Positions 50,400 to 62,099 of a DNA stretch of 64,000 nucleotides are shown one piece after another. Below the pieces are notes generated by a model. That model had not been told where the DNA came from. It did not search any database and saw only the letters and a program-made list of their open reading frames with translations. Both the position numbers and the translations under genes were made by a program. Location: positions 19,961 to 83,960 of the forward strand of contig CASICJ010000027.1 of the NCBI GenBank assembly GCA_949373085.1. Direction: 5' to 3'. Numbering within the stretch: position 1 is the first letter of the stretch; every line of letters starts with the position of its first letter. This DNA is from an uncultured Verrucomicrobiales bacterium. GTDB lineage: Bacteria; Verrucomicrobiota; Verrucomicrobiia; Verrucomicrobiales; Akkermansiaceae.

Positions 50400-50981
50400 T
50401 CAATCCGGAAGCAGCGGATTGAGGTCTTCTATCCACTCGGTAGCATATTCGTTTTCTGGATCAATTTCCAAGACCTTATCAAATGCCGTCTTTGCCTCGG
50501 AAAACCGTCGCTGGCTGGCTAAGTAAAAGCCAAGACTGGAATAAGCTTCATCTTGTACACACTGATATTTCAATCCCTCCCGCACCAAATACTCGGCCTT
50601 GGCAGGTTCTCCCTGATGAAAGGCCATATTAGCTGCCATCAAGAGTAATTCGCCCCGTGTCGTATTCTGCTCGTGGGCGAGGCGATAGTGCTTTTCCGCA
50701 TCTCTAAACTCACCTTTTTTCTCGTGGAGAGTCGCGAGATTAAAAAAGAGCAATTCCTGTGACTCCGCCTCATCACACAAATCCGTCACGCGAAGCAAAG
50801 TAGCTTCTGCTTGCGCAAAATTCCCAAAATCAATCAGATCGGTTACATACAAAAGGGTCGACATAACATTCTCAACATCCTCTTGGGTGAGAATCTCCTC
50901 GTAGATCACACAGGCGCTCGCAACCTGATCTGCTTCACGGGCTTCTTCGAGCACTTCATAAAGTTCCTCAATTTCAGACAT
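50400..50981 (-). CDS. TPR-repeat protein
   Basis: MSEIEELYEVLEEAREADQVA...; AEKHYRLAHEQNTTRGELLLMAANMAFHQGEPAKAEYLVREGL. Confidence 0.7.
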   Translation of the reverse strand: MSEIEELYEVLEEAREADQVASACVIYEEILTQEDVENVMSTLLYVTDLIDFGNFAQAEATLLRVTDLCDEAESQELLFFNLATLHEKKGEFRDAEKHYRLAHEQNTTRGELLLMAANMAFHQGEPAKAEYLVREGLKYQCVQDEAYSSLGFYLASQRRFSEAKTAFDKVLEIDPENEYATEWIEDLNPLLPD

Positions 50982-50991
50982 GGCAGAAAAA

Positions 50992-52044
50992 CTACTCTTC
51001 ATCCACCGTCTCGTCACGCTGGTAAATCGGCAACTGACGATAAGGAACCGTAAAAGCAAGTGTCATCATCGCAGTTCCATAAACCTGACCTGCCTCTCGG
51101 CTATACCATGAACCATCATCTTTTTGCTTTTTTAGGTACGTCTCATACATCCAGTCAGCATAAGTCTCCCAATATTTTCCCCCAAGCTGAAACATGGCCT
51201 GAGCGTTGTAGTAATTTCCGTAGAATTCAAACTGAGCTCCTTCCAGCGCCCGAAAACTCTCAAGAATGTAATCAGCCGCCTTGATCGTCGACGGCTTGCC
51301 ATGTTCTCCACAAAGCTCAAGACAAAGAAGCCCCATTCCAGTCAGGGAATTCTTGGAGTTATGGGGAGAAGAATACCCAAAGTGACCGTTCTTCTCCGAG
51401 AAGTTCCCGTAGAGATAAGCAACCGCGTCTGCGATAGCCTTGTCCGGAACATCCGCCCCATTAAGTTTCGCAGAGCGCAGCGCCATCAGAGCCCAACCAC
51501 TGCATGAAGTATCTGAATCCCGCGAATTAGGATGATAACGCCAACCACCTTTGTGACGCGATGACTTTTGCACCGCCTGAGCACGTAGAATTAAAGCTAA
51601 TGCTCGAGGAAGACTTCCATTAATTTTCTTTTGGCGATCCGGGTCCACCATCCCTGAAACTTCAGATAGGAAAAGTGTAGCGATATTGTGGCCATACATG
51701 GGACCACTACCGTATTGCCCCCCTGTATAAAGCCCTTCACGGTTTTGTCGCCCAATCAAGAAATCGATAATCTTATTCAGCGGGTCCGCATAAGGACCTT
51801 CCGTAGGCAGATGCCCACGAGACAAAAAAGCCATCCCCGCGAGGGCTGGAATTCCGCAGGAATTCCCATAACTCCCCGGGTAGCTACCATCATTTAGCAG
51901 CGAACGGGCCAAATAATTTAGACCTCGATCGACCGATGGATCAACCTTGTCCTTCCAATTAGCGAAAACGGTTGGGGTAACTTCTTGTCCTGACGCGATT
52001 ACAACGAGAAAGGCTCCTAAGATGAGTGAGAAAATCTTTTTCAT
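50992..52044 (-). CDS. Prenyltransferase/squalene-oxidase repeat (terpene cyclase-like) secreted protein
   Basis: Signal peptide; GLNYLARSLLNDGSYPGSYGNSCGIPALAGMAFL, SSRHKGGWRYHPNSRDSDTSCSGWALMAL, QKDDGSWYSREAGQVYGTAMMTLAF. Confidence 0.8.
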   Translation of the reverse strand: MKKIFSLILGAFLVVIASGQEVTPTVFANWKDKVDPSVDRGLNYLARSLLNDGSYPGSYGNSCGIPALAGMAFLSRGHLPTEGPYADPLNKIIDFLIGRQNREGLYTGGQYGSGPMYGHNIATLFLSEVSGMVDPDRQKKINGSLPRALALILRAQAVQKSSRHKGGWRYHPNSRDSDTSCSGWALMALRSAKLNGADVPDKAIADAVAYLYGNFSEKNGHFGYSSPHNSKNSLTGMGLLCLELCGEHGKPSTIKAADYILESFRALEGAQFEFYGNYYNAQAMFQLGGKYWETYADWMYETYLKKQKDDGSWYSREAGQVYGTAMMTLAFTVPYRQLPIYQRDETVDEE

Positions 52045-55000
52045 TTCTTTTTAGAGACTTGCTCAAAGTATTTTTGGACGAGACCCCGGTAGTCCTCAGG
52101 TATGACTGCGCGGCGGGATCCGCTGACATCTGTCTTAAGAGTCGCTTGGATCTTTTCCCAATCCGCCGCATTGATTCCCAGCTTGGCGAGCTCGGCAGGG
52201 ACACCTTGATTAGCTTGCGCCTGACGAACTCCTTCCTTGGCTTCATCACTAGGGGGAGTCGCTTGATCACTAGGCTCTCCGGGTTGATTCGCCTGAGCTG
52301 GATCACCCGGCTTCCCACCTTTTTTCATATTGGACATCGCTTCGTTAGCTGCATGCTTCAATGCCTCGGCTGCGGCCTGAGCTTGGGCTGCGGCCTGCTG
52401 CTGTTGTCCGGATTGCGCGGAATTTGCAGCTTGCGCACTCTGCTGCAAGGCCTCAGCCATTGCATCTCCTGGAGCTGGAACTTGGTTGGGATTCTCACCT
52501 TGCTCTGCAGCCTGGGAAGCTTTCTGAGCTAACTGTTGAGAAGCGCTTTGAAGTGACTGCTGAGCTTGAGCAAATTTTTGAGCAGCCTGTTGATGCTGTT
52601 GAGAAGCTTGCTGGGCCTGCCCATCTTGCTGCGCTTGCGAAGCCTGGCTTGCATTCTGAGCCCCTTGATTTGCCATCTGGCTTGCCTCATTCAATGGATC
52701 ACCCTCAACCGCTGCAACATCGTCGATCGCTTGAGCTAAATCCGCAGCTCGCTCGCTTTGCATTTCCTGTAGAGAAGCCAGAGCTTCCCCGGCACGACCT
52801 TCCGCAAGATCCTTTAAGGCCTCGGCAATCTCCTCCTGGCGCTCTTGCAAAGAACTCTGGGATTCGGAAACCTCAGCACCCTTAGACAGTTCAGACGCTG
52901 CTGCTTGAGCAGCTTCTGCAGCAGCTTGTGGGTCTCCCTTCATCGCCTCCTCTAACGCATTCTCCGCTTGGGCCAATGCTTCTGGCAGATCATTGGCACG
53001 AGCTTCCTGCATCTTACGAGCTTCACTCAACTCTTGCTGGGTTCCTTCGACGATAGCCTCCTGCTCTCGAGCTAAAGCTTGTTCAAGGGCCCCATTCAAA
53101 CGCTCGGCCTGCATTTTCTCGAGTGCCTTAAGGGCCTCATTGGTATTCCCCTCCGCAAGCTCCTGAAAGGCCTCGGCGAGCGCCTCCTGCTGATTTTGAA
53201 GCGACTCTTGGGACGGCGACGATTCGGTACCCTTAGCCAATTCCTCAGCAGCATTTTGAGCAGCTTCAGCGGCAGCTTTGGCATCAGCCTGCCTTGCCTC
53301 ACTCAAAGCCTCCTGAGCTTGCTCCACTGCTTTGGGAAGAGTCTCAGCACGGGCCTCCTGACCATTCTGGGCGTCACTCAATTCATCCTTCGCCCCCTCA
53401 AGAATATCTTTCTGAGCTTCAGCAAGAGCTTTCGCAACATCATCCGGATTGAGCAAATTCTGAAGTTCTTCGAGGATTGCCTCAGCTCTTTCGGTTTCTC
53501 CATCAGAAAGAGCCTCTAGAGCTTCCGCAACCTTTTCTTGCTTATTTTGCAACGCTTCTTGAGTGGGCGAACCTTCAGCGTTTTTGGCAAGTTCTTCAGC
53601 TGCTTTTTGAGCGGCTTGAGCGGCTTGAGCGGGATTGTTTTTCTGGGCTTCTTCAGCTGCTTCGGTGGCTTCCTCGGCTGCATTAGCCAAATCTTCAGCA
53701 CGACCTTCATTATCACGCTTAGCTTTTGACATTTCTTGTCGGGCTTCATTAGCGGCCTCCAGTTGTTCTTCAGCCAAAGCATTCGCAATCTCACGAAGGT
53801 TAGCCATCTCTTGAATCTCTTTCAAAGCATCTTGGGCTTTCTCGGTATCCCCTTCAGCTAGCGAATCAAAGGCCTCCGAAAGCTTATCCTGCTTTTCCTT
53901 CAACACTTCTTGAGATGGTGATTGATCAGAACTTTCTGCCAATGCATCCGCAACCTTTTTTGCAAACTCTGCCGCTTTCTCGAGCTCCGATTGACGAGCG
54001 TTATTAGTAGCTTCTTGCGCCTCATTGATCGCTTTGTTCAGATCTCCAGCTCTTTCATCTTCTTTATCCCGGCGCGCCTCGGCAAGTTCTTGGCGAGCCT
54101 CAGTCAGAGCATTTTGCTGTTCCTGAGCGAGCGCATTTTTCAGCTGATTGGCATTCATCTTTTGAGGAGCGGGCTCAGCCTGTTCGCTCAATTTTGAAAG
54201 CCCTTCTTGGGCCTTCATTAAGTCTTCGGCCTCATTAGAAAGTTCCATTGCCTGATCTGCCTGTGCCTTCATCGCTGCAGATTTTGCCTCAGGTGATTGA
54301 GCGACCTCTTGCCGAATCTGCTCTTGCATCTGACGCTGCTGATTCTCCCAATCCTGATCTGGAACTTCCTGCGCAGCCTCGCGAGCCAATTCTTCCTGCT
54401 TCTGTGCCATTTCCTGAAGCTTAGCCAAATCATTGGTCTTAGGCTGGTCTTTTTGAATGTCCTGACGCAGCTCCCGAAGATCATTAATCGCCTCTTCACT
54501 TTCACGAAGAGCATTATCGACCTCGGATTTCCGAGCTCCGGGAGTGTCTTGAAGAGGCGCATTTTTAACCGACCTCTTTGCCTCATCAAGTTTGGCCACC
54601 GCTTTCCCTACGTCATCACGCCGATGTTCCTGCACGCTCTGTTTCATCCGTTCGCTGAGATCAGTGAGGTCTTCTTTCGCGTTCTCCAAATTTTCACGAG
54701 CCTCCGCAAGAAGCTCTTCGGCACGCTCGCTGACTTGTTCTTTATTCAGTTGGCTCTTGGCAACTTGCATCTTGTTTCGAGCTTCTTGAACTTTCTTAAT
54801 CGCTTCCTCAACAGCCTTCTTAATATCACTGTCCTGATTGCGTAACTCTTGGCGGACCAGTGACTCGGCGTTCATATCCAGATTGAATTCAAGCCACTCC
54901 GAGAACCCTTTACCTGGACCTGAGAGCCATTCAGGGCGATTATCGCTAACTGCTAGGCGCATCTTAACTTGTTCCGCGCCCTTGTGCTTTGCCACAATAT

Positions 55001-56414
55001 TACTCAGTAAAACCATTGATTCCCCTTCCCAAAGCTTTCCGTTCGCACCATCGATCCGTTCCGGGAGAAGTTCAGTAAGCGTTTCGACAGGCTTACCATT
55101 CACTTCGAGTTCAATTTCGACCTTGGCGATCCCAATCTGCTCAATCGCAGAATAGAGCAGGACCACCTGTTCGGTTGGTTTCACCCGAAACTTTCGTTGA
55201 ATCGGCGTTAAAATTTCTACCTCCGGAGAGGGATCTTCCTCAGCTATGAGTTGAAACTTCGCAGCATCAAGTTCACGGCCCAAACGATGCTTTACCTTCA
55301 TTAAAGCAGCACCTTCAAGTCCTGGTTGCAAAATCGTCCTCCAAGATACGATCGTTCCGCGCGCCGTAGGCTCCAGCTCTATTTCACCCAGCGACCCCGA
55401 ATCAAATAGAACCTCCCCCCGATCAATCGGGGTATCAAAACGCCCTTTTAAGGTTATTTCGGTTCCAGGTAGGGCCTTAATTCCAGTTCCCAGCGAAACC
55501 TCCCGATCTGGCCATTCGGTATAAGGAGGGTATCGCAAGTTCACGGTGGGCTCCAAAAGACGCGGAAGCCGATAAACCTTCACCTCAAAGCGATCGCTCT
55601 CATTTCCGGCCACAAGCGCGGAATATTTAAATCCAGCTTCCGCCGAATGGAGATGATACGAGAAGCGATGAGAACTTCCATCAGAAGAGCTTGGCTCAAG
55701 AGTCTCAGCTGTAAGATCCCCATTTTTTTCAATCACCAACTGCAGAGGCTTTTCCAAATCACCAGTATAGGTAAGATCTATCTGAACTTTATCGCCTTCC
55801 AGAACCTCAAGGTTTCCTGGACTAATATCGAAACGGAAGGCTCCGGCATTTCCCAACTCCGTGAATGGCGAAACTGCACGAGTCAAGAGGCGACTCATCT
55901 CACGCGGCCAAATCGCCACCAAAGCAATAATTGCTACCAAACAGGTCGCCACCGACCACATGGACCGCCGCACGCGACTTCCGGCTACTTCTTCGTTTGG
56001 GTCAACCGTGCCGATATCAGCAGCCGCTTCATTAGAAAGCTCCAAAAGCAACTCGGGAGAAACCCCCTCCGGATGATCAGAAAGCTCTAATGCACTACTA
56101 ATTCTTTCTTGAACCTCCGGATGACGTTCCTCCAACCACCGCGCGAGCTTCACAAGCGAGATCTTGGTCAATAACGATTTTGCGATAAAACAAATCGCAG
56201 CAAGCCCTGCCGCAGCAAGCCACCCAAAGAAAAGCGTGCCCCGCGCCCACGAAGGCAAGGGAGCTAGAAAGAAATCGAGAGCCACGATAGCGAGTAAACC
56301 AATAAGAACCACGCTTGCGGTTTTGAGCAAACCCCGAACGAGCTGAATCCACCTGATCCGCTGACGGAGAGATGTGAGACCTTTGGTAATCTCAGGGGGA
56401 ATCCTAGTTGGCAT
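52041..56414 (-). CDS. Giant membrane-anchored protein (DUF4175-like N-terminus) with long Ala/Glu/Gln-rich coiled-coil repeats
   Basis: Two N-terminal TM helices, ectodomain, then repeating EELAK..E.SPSQE.LQ..QE..AEAF..LAEG...EAL..L..M blocks; stop overlaps the downstream gene start. Confidence 0.75.
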   Translation of the reverse strand: MPTRIPPEITKGLTSLRQRIRWIQLVRGLLKTASVVLIGLLAIVALDFFLAPLPSWARGTLFFGWLAAAGLAAICFIAKSLLTKISLVKLARWLEERHPEVQERISSALELSDHPEGVSPELLLELSNEAAADIGTVDPNEEVAGSRVRRSMWSVATCLVAIIALVAIWPREMSRLLTRAVSPFTELGNAGAFRFDISPGNLEVLEGDKVQIDLTYTGDLEKPLQLVIEKNGDLTAETLEPSSSDGSSHRFSYHLHSAEAGFKYSALVAGNESDRFEVKVYRLPRLLEPTVNLRYPPYTEWPDREVSLGTGIKALPGTEITLKGRFDTPIDRGEVLFDSGSLGEIELEPTARGTIVSWRTILQPGLEGAALMKVKHRLGRELDAAKFQLIAEEDPSPEVEILTPIQRKFRVKPTEQVVLLYSAIEQIGIAKVEIELEVNGKPVETLTELLPERIDGANGKLWEGESMVLLSNIVAKHKGAEQVKMRLAVSDNRPEWLSGPGKGFSEWLEFNLDMNAESLVRQELRNQDSDIKKAVEEAIKKVQEARNKMQVAKSQLNKEQVSERAEELLAEARENLENAKEDLTDLSERMKQSVQEHRRDDVGKAVAKLDEAKRSVKNAPLQDTPGARKSEVDNALRESEEAINDLRELRQDIQKDQPKTNDLAKLQEMAQKQEELAREAAQEVPDQDWENQQRQMQEQIRQEVAQSPEAKSAAMKAQADQAMELSNEAEDLMKAQEGLSKLSEQAEPAPQKMNANQLKNALAQEQQNALTEARQELAEARRDKEDERAGDLNKAINEAQEATNNARQSELEKAAEFAKKVADALAESSDQSPSQEVLKEKQDKLSEAFDSLAEGDTEKAQDALKEIQEMANLREIANALAEEQLEAANEARQEMSKAKRDNEGRAEDLANAAEEATEAAEEAQKNNPAQAAQAAQKAAEELAKNAEGSPTQEALQNKQEKVAEALEALSDGETERAEAILEELQNLLNPDDVAKALAEAQKDILEGAKDELSDAQNGQEARAETLPKAVEQAQEALSEARQADAKAAAEAAQNAAEELAKGTESSPSQESLQNQQEALAEAFQELAEGNTNEALKALEKMQAERLNGALEQALAREQEAIVEGTQQELSEARKMQEARANDLPEALAQAENALEEAMKGDPQAAAEAAQAAASELSKGAEVSESQSSLQERQEEIAEALKDLAEGRAGEALASLQEMQSERAADLAQAIDDVAAVEGDPLNEASQMANQGAQNASQASQAQQDGQAQQASQQHQQAAQKFAQAQQSLQSASQQLAQKASQAAEQGENPNQVPAPGDAMAEALQQSAQAANSAQSGQQQQAAAQAQAAAEALKHAANEAMSNMKKGGKPGDPAQANQPGEPSDQATPPSDEAKEGVRQAQANQGVPAELAKLGINAADWEKIQATLKTDVSGSRRAVIPEDYRGLVQKYFEQVSKKK

Positions 56415-56755
56415 GGAACCATTACGCCTTAAAGCAAGCGTGACTTTCGAGGATAAAGTGAGAATTCAACCCTCGCCTGAATTTGCACGAAACGGCCGCA
56501 GCCCTCGAATCTCGCCATTTTTTCCATCCAAACACTTCTCCAAGAGATTAACCTTAAGCTTTCTGAACACAAAAATGCGCATACAACGCTGAGATTGAAG
56601 CGATTAAATTTTGCTCGTCTCGATCACAAATATCTAAAATATCAACTCAGGTCTAATCAAGAACCAATCTTTTTGATAACCAACCACTGAATCCCTAGTA
56701 ACAAATTTAGTGGCAACGAGTGATACTCACGCTGTCACAAAAATCGACAATCTTT

Positions 56756-59719
56756 ATGCCGAAATCCGCGTATTTCCTCACTCTCACCGCCCTTCTCTTC
56801 CTCAATGTGTTTGGCGAAAACACCATCTCTTTCGATCGGGATATTCAGCCCATCTTGTCTGAGAATTGCTACTACTGCCATGGAACTGATCCAAAACACC
56901 GCGAAGGAGATCTGCGCCTCGACCTTCGCGAAGATGCCCTCGATGCAGGTGTAATCGTTCCGGGCAAACCTGAGAAGTCAGATCTCGTTGATCGAATCCA
57001 CTCAAAGGATCCGGATAGCCTCATGCCGCCACCGGATTCAAATCGAAAGCTCACGACAGAGCAAAAAAACCTGTTAGCGCGATGGATTAAGGAAGGGGCT
57101 GAATATACCGAACATTGGGCATTTACAAAGCTGCCCAAGGCAACTGGCAAATCGATCGATACCATCGTCTCCAGTCATCTCGCCAAGGAAGGGATCGAGC
57201 TTAAAGTCAAAGCGAAGCCCCATCAACTCCTTCGCCGCCTCACATTCGATCTTACCGGACTTCCGCCAACGCTGGAGCAGATCGAGAGATTTGATCCCAA
57301 AAAACTTGAATCCTTTATCGACGAACTACTCGCCTCACCTGCTTATGGCGAACAAATGGCGACTCCATGGCTTGACCTAGCCCGTTACGCGGACAGTTAC
57401 GGATTCCAGCAGGACAAAAACCGTCGTGTCTGGCCCTATCGTGACTACGTCATTAACGCCTTCACTTCCAACAAACCCTTCGACAAATTCATCCTTGAGC
57501 AAATTGCTGGCGATCTCCTTCCAGATGCCTCCCGCGAGTCCCGCATCGCCACCACCTTCTCGCGCCTGCACCAACAAAAGGTCGAAGGCGGCTCCGTGCC
57601 CGAAGAATTTCGTGTCGAATACGTTGCCGATCGCGTCCACACCTTCGGAACAACCTTCTTGGGACTGACCATGGAATGCTCCCGATGCCACGATCATAAA
57701 TACGATCCCACCACCGCGAAGGACTACTACTCACTGTTTGCCTTCTTCGACGATATTGACGAATCCGGACTCTACTCATACTTCAACTCTGAAGCCACGC
57801 CGCCCCCTGCGATACCCCTTCCGAGTGACGCCCAAGAGCAACAGTTGGCTGAACGAAAAAAAGACATCGCCAGTGCCAGTGCCAAGCTTGAAAAAACGGT
57901 GAAGGATTTTACGCCAGCTCAGATCGACTCGAAAGATCTCCCAAGCCTCAAGCCCCACCAACTTCTCCACCTTTCCTTTGACGATGGCAAAGACAAGGGT
58001 GCCAACAAAGCGGTTCCCGGCAAGATGGGACAGGCCATCAAACTGACCGGAGATGACGCCATTGGAACTAAAGTTGGCGATTTCCATCGCGAGCAACCTT
58101 TCACAGTCTCACTCTGGCTTCAAACGCCCGACCTCAAAGATCGCGCAGTCATTTTTTCACGCTCAAAAGCCTGGCACGATGCCGCCTCACGGGGCTACGA
58201 ACTCCTACTGGTCGATAATCACTTGCAATGGTCGCTCATTCACTTTTGGCCCGGCAACGCCATTTCAATTAAAACCAAAGATCCGGTCGAACCCGGCGAA
58301 TGGGTTCACGTCGCGGTGACTAACGATGGATCCTCATCTGCGCGAGGGATCCAGATCTACATTAATGGGAAACCAGCAAATACCGAAATTAGATATGATA
58401 ATCTAACCCGAGCAATTAAGGGTGGTGGAAATCCGCATATCCGCCTTGGAGAGCGCATGCGCGACCGCGGTTTTAAAGAGGGCTTGATCGATGAATTCCG
58501 CGTCTTTGGACGTAAGCTCTCCGATCAGGAAATCAAAACCCTCCCCGCCTCAGTTGATCCACTCCCCACCCTAATATCAAACTTAGTCATAGACCCTTCT
58601 TACCAGGAGGCTCTCAAGGAACTCCAATCCGCGCGCACTACCTACAATCGCCTCGAGGAATCGATTCCCGAAATCATGGTCATGGAGGAATCCCGGAAGC
58701 CCAAACAAGCATACATTCTCAATCGAGGATCTTACGAGAACCGCGGAAAAGCAGTCGAAGCTGCCTTCCCCGAGTTCCTCCCAAATTTTGGAATGAAGCC
58801 CACTAATCGACTCTCGCTCGCAAAGTGGCTCACTCATCCCGAACATCCGCTCACCTCAAGGGTCATCGTTAATCGCTTCTGGCAATCCCTCTTCGGACGC
58901 GGCCTCGTTGGCACCTCCGAAGACTTCGGAATGCAAGGAGAACGGCCCGAACATCGTGATCTCCTAGACGAACTCTCCGCACGCTTTGTCGCTTCAGGAT
59001 GGAACACGAAAGGTCTCATAAAGGACATCGTGATGTCCCGGGTTTACCAACAAGACTCATTCGCCAACTCACTAGAGTTGGAAAAAGATCCTGAAAACCG
59101 CTTTTTGACTCGCGGCCCTCGCCACCGACTTCTCGCTGAACAAATTCGCGATCAAGCCCTTACTGCCTCCGGACTACTCGTTTCCAAGGTCGGTGGGCCC
59201 TCGGTTCACCCCTACGATCTTGCCGAATCCTTCAAGCCTTCCAAACCGACGGTGGGCGAAGGGCTTTATCGCCGGTCACTGTATACTTACTGGAAACGCA
59301 CCGGCCCCTCACCTGCCATGATGGCATTCGATGCTGTAAAGCGCGATGTCTGCTCTGCAAAACGTGAAACAACTTCAACCCCGCTTCAAGCACTCGTCCT
59401 TCTAAACGGAATTCAATTTATAGAAACCTCGCGCCATCTCGCCGAAAAAACCCTGCAAAAGCACCCCGCTGAAACAAAAGCAGTAATCCAAGAAATGCAC
59501 CTTCGCCTCGCATCAAGGCAGCCTGACGAAAATGAGATCAAAATCCTTTCGGCGATTTTTGAAGAACAGGTTACTCATTTCAAAGCCCATCCCGAAGAAG
59601 CCAAGCGCTTCCTTTCGCAAGGCCACACCAAGTCCAAATCCACCACTCCCGAACTCGCTGCCCTGACCACAGTGGCACAAGCCATCCTCAATCTTTACGA
59701 GGTGAACACCAAGCAGTAA
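56756..59719 (+). CDS. PSCyt1/DUF1549/LamG-like/DUF1553 planctomycete-type secreted protein
   Basis: [86 protein letters not shown]. Confidence 0.9.
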   Translation: MPKSAYFLTLTALLFLNVFGENTISFDRDIQPILSENCYYCHGTDPKHREGDLRLDLREDALDAGVIVPGKPEKSDLVDRIHSKDPDSLMPPPDSNRKLTTEQKNLLARWIKEGAEYTEHWAFTKLPKATGKSIDTIVSSHLAKEGIELKVKAKPHQLLRRLTFDLTGLPPTLEQIERFDPKKLESFIDELLASPAYGEQMATPWLDLARYADSYGFQQDKNRRVWPYRDYVINAFTSNKPFDKFILEQIAGDLLPDASRESRIATTFSRLHQQKVEGGSVPEEFRVEYVADRVHTFGTTFLGLTMECSRCHDHKYDPTTAKDYYSLFAFFDDIDESGLYSYFNSEATPPPAIPLPSDAQEQQLAERKKDIASASAKLEKTVKDFTPAQIDSKDLPSLKPHQLLHLSFDDGKDKGANKAVPGKMGQAIKLTGDDAIGTKVGDFHREQPFTVSLWLQTPDLKDRAVIFSRSKAWHDAASRGYELLLVDNHLQWSLIHFWPGNAISIKTKDPVEPGEWVHVAVTNDGSSSARGIQIYINGKPANTEIRYDNLTRAIKGGGNPHIRLGERMRDRGFKEGLIDEFRVFGRKLSDQEIKTLPASVDPLPTLISNLVIDPSYQEALKELQSARTTYNRLEESIPEIMVMEESRKPKQAYILNRGSYENRGKAVEAAFPEFLPNFGMKPTNRLSLAKWLTHPEHPLTSRVIVNRFWQSLFGRGLVGTSEDFGMQGERPEHRDLLDELSARFVASGWNTKGLIKDIVMSRVYQQDSFANSLELEKDPENRFLTRGPRHRLLAEQIRDQALTASGLLVSKVGGPSVHPYDLAESFKPSKPTVGEGLYRRSLYTYWKRTGPSPAMMAFDAVKRDVCSAKRETTSTPLQALVLLNGIQFIETSRHLAEKTLQKHPAETKAVIQEMHLRLASRQPDENEIKILSAIFEEQVTHFKAHPEEAKRFLSQGHTKSKSTTPELAALTTVAQAILNLYEVNTKQ

Positions 59720-59724
59720 GCACC

Positions 59725-61176
59725 ATGAACACCCCCCCTCTTCTCAATCGACGTGAGGTCCTCCGGAACTCTGCCCTTGGATTCGGATCCCTTGCTTTAA
59801 CAGATCTTTTGCAAGCCGAAAACTCTTCGCTCACTCCGCGGAAGCTTCCAGCAAAGGCCAAACGTGTCATCTTTCTTTTCCAGTCCGGCGGACCATCACA
59901 GCTGGATCTTTACGACCCTAAACCTCTCCTCAACAAAAAACACGGCGAGCAACTTCCAGATGACGTACGTGGCGGACAACGCCTTTCGACCATGTCGGGA
60001 AACCAGTCCTCAATTCCCCTCGCAGGATCGCCTTTTAAGTTCGCTCGTCACGGCCAATCTGGGCAGTGGTTCTCCGAAATCCTTCCGCACACCGCCAAGA
60101 TTGCAGACGATCTTTGCATCGTGAAAAACATGTACACCGAGGCCATCAATCACGGACCCGGCGTCACCTATTTGCAAACCGGATCGCAACTTGCTGGACG
60201 TCCTTCGATGGGAGCCTGGCTGCAATATGGACTTGGAACTTCCAACAACAACCTTCCGTCTTTCGTTGTTCTCGTCACCAAGAACAAGGGTGGCCAACCC
60301 CTCTTGTCCCGCCTGTGGGGATCCGGTTTTTTACCTTCGGAATATCAAGGCGTCCGCTTTCGGTCCGGCAAGGATCCCGTTCTCTATTTAACCAACCCGG
60401 ATGGCATCTCGGAGAAATCCCGCCGAATGCTCCTTGATCGGCTTGCGGAACTTCACTCGCACCAACATGGGCTCTCACCTGATGGAGCAATTCAAGATCG
60501 CATTAAGCAATATGAGATGGCCTTTAACATGCAATCGAGTGTTCCCGAGGTCGCAAATCTTAAGGAGGAACCCGAGTCGATTTTCGAACTTTATGGCAAG
60601 GAAGCCAAAAACCCCGGCTCGTTTGCCGCGAATTGCCTCATGGCCCGGCGGCTCGCCGAGCGTGGGGTTAAGTTCATTCAACTCTATCATCAAGGCTGGG
60701 ATCAACATGGCGGGCTGAAGGGCGGGATCAGTCATCAGTGCAAGGAAACCGACCAGGCTTCGTCCGCTCTTATTAAGGATCTCAAACAACGGGGAATGCT
60801 CGATGAGACCCTTGTTGTTTGGGGTGGAGAATTCGGAAGAACCAACTATTCTCAGGGTAAAATCAGCGCGAGCGGATTTGGTCGCGACCACCACCCGCGC
60901 TGCTTCTCGCTGTGGATGGCCGGCGGGGGCATCAAGCCCGGAACCTCCTTTGGGAAAACTGACGACTACGGCTACAACATTGTTGATAAGTCAGGCACAC
61001 CCATTTCTCCAGACAAACACAAATACGACAAAAATGCCGTCCATGTCCATGATCTACAGGCTACGATCCTGCACCTTCTTGGTATCGATCACACCGCTCT
61101 AACCTATAAATTTCAGGGGCGCCACTACCGACTTACTGATGTCCATGGTCAAGTGGTAAAGCCGATTTTAGCTTAG
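59725..61176 (+). CDS. DUF1501 domain protein
   Basis: LNRREVLRNSALGFGSLALTDLL, RVIFLFQSGGPSQLDLYDPKPLLNKKHGEQLP, HHPRCFSLWMAGGGIKPG. Confidence 0.92.
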   Translation: MNTPPLLNRREVLRNSALGFGSLALTDLLQAENSSLTPRKLPAKAKRVIFLFQSGGPSQLDLYDPKPLLNKKHGEQLPDDVRGGQRLSTMSGNQSSIPLAGSPFKFARHGQSGQWFSEILPHTAKIADDLCIVKNMYTEAINHGPGVTYLQTGSQLAGRPSMGAWLQYGLGTSNNNLPSFVVLVTKNKGGQPLLSRLWGSGFLPSEYQGVRFRSGKDPVLYLTNPDGISEKSRRMLLDRLAELHSHQHGLSPDGAIQDRIKQYEMAFNMQSSVPEVANLKEEPESIFELYGKEAKNPGSFAANCLMARRLAERGVKFIQLYHQGWDQHGGLKGGISHQCKETDQASSALIKDLKQRGMLDETLVVWGGEFGRTNYSQGKISASGFGRDHHPRCFSLWMAGGGIKPGTSFGKTDDYGYNIVDKSGTPISPDKHKYDKNAVHVHDLQATILHLLGIDHTALTYKFQGRHYRLTDVHGQVVKPILA

Positions 61177-61933
61177 TCTTTTTCTCCGCATTTGCGGTGA
61201 TCACGACCGCGATTGGCCGGTGATCCGAAGCGATCCTTTCCGCGATCACCCTATCCTGAAATCGAAAAGCCAGGAGTCCTTTGGCAAAAAAGAAATCAAT
61301 CTCAACTTTCGGTTTTGAGGCCGACCAGGTATTCTTACGACCTTCACGGAGCATCTTCCATCCATTTTCCTCTAGCTTAATGAGCGAATCGCTTTTGGGT
61401 TTGGCGTTAAAATCTCCAGCAAGAATCACCGGATGCTTACGATCCTTCAGGCCTGTCTGTAGAGCCTCAATCTGCTGCACTCGAAGGGGTTCTTTCATCC
61501 AATCATTATGAATACTTATAAAGGAAAATTTACCGGGCCACTTCGGTGACTTCACTACGACCTCCAGGGCAATCCGCGGCTCAGAACCTTTGGGTAGCTT
61601 ATGAACGATTGTCTTTTCAATGGGCAATCGCGAAAGCACTGCCATGCCATATTCACCACCTTGGTAATCCATAAATTCACCAAAGCGTTGCTCCATTTTT
61701 AATATTTTGGCTAACTCTGCAGCTTGATCGACTCCGCCACTGCGCTTACACACCTTATCAACTTCTTGAAGCGCAACAAGATCCGGCTTCTCCGCTGCAA
61801 TCACCTTTGCAATTCGCTCCAAGTCCAACTTTCCATCCATTCCTTCGCCATGGTGGATATTGTAGGCGAACAATCTAAGCTCCTCAGCGAGTAAGGTTGG
61901 TAAAATAAGGGTCAAAATAATAAAAATCTTCAT
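61133..61933 (-). CDS. Endonuclease/exonuclease/phosphatase family protein
   Basis: AYNIHHGEGMDGKLDLERIAKVIAAEKPDLVALQEVDKVCKRSGGVDQ, AGDFNAKPKS, ASDHRPIAVVI. Confidence 0.9.
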   Translation of the reverse strand: MKIFIILTLILPTLLAEELRLFAYNIHHGEGMDGKLDLERIAKVIAAEKPDLVALQEVDKVCKRSGGVDQAAELAKILKMEQRFGEFMDYQGGEYGMAVLSRLPIEKTIVHKLPKGSEPRIALEVVVKSPKWPGKFSFISIHNDWMKEPLRVQQIEALQTGLKDRKHPVILAGDFNAKPKSDSLIKLEENGWKMLREGRKNTWSASKPKVEIDFFFAKGLLAFRFQDRVIAERIASDHRPIAVVITANAEKKTKLKSALPLDHGHQ

Positions 61934-62099
61934 TTTAGCTCCTACGCTCCTTCAAACCAATCTCTCGCACCCAAGTTTCAAATGAGTCGTTTACGCTGAA
62001 TACAACCCAAAAACAACAAATCCCCCAAAATCCTTATTGATAACTTCGGAAAAGCCTCCAAAAATCGCTTGTCGTCTTAACCGCCCTACCTTAATTCTA

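Noticed and set aside
52361-54845. Several plus-strand Leu/Phe-rich ORFs (e.g. 53079..53519, 54297..54845)
   Set aside because: Antisense shadows of the Ala/Glu/Gln-rich coiled-coil gene; composition is explained by the reverse complement
56415-56755. Riboswitch or ncRNA in the 340-bp divergent intergenic region
   Set aside because: No recognisable conserved motif or terminator; treated as a divergent promoter region
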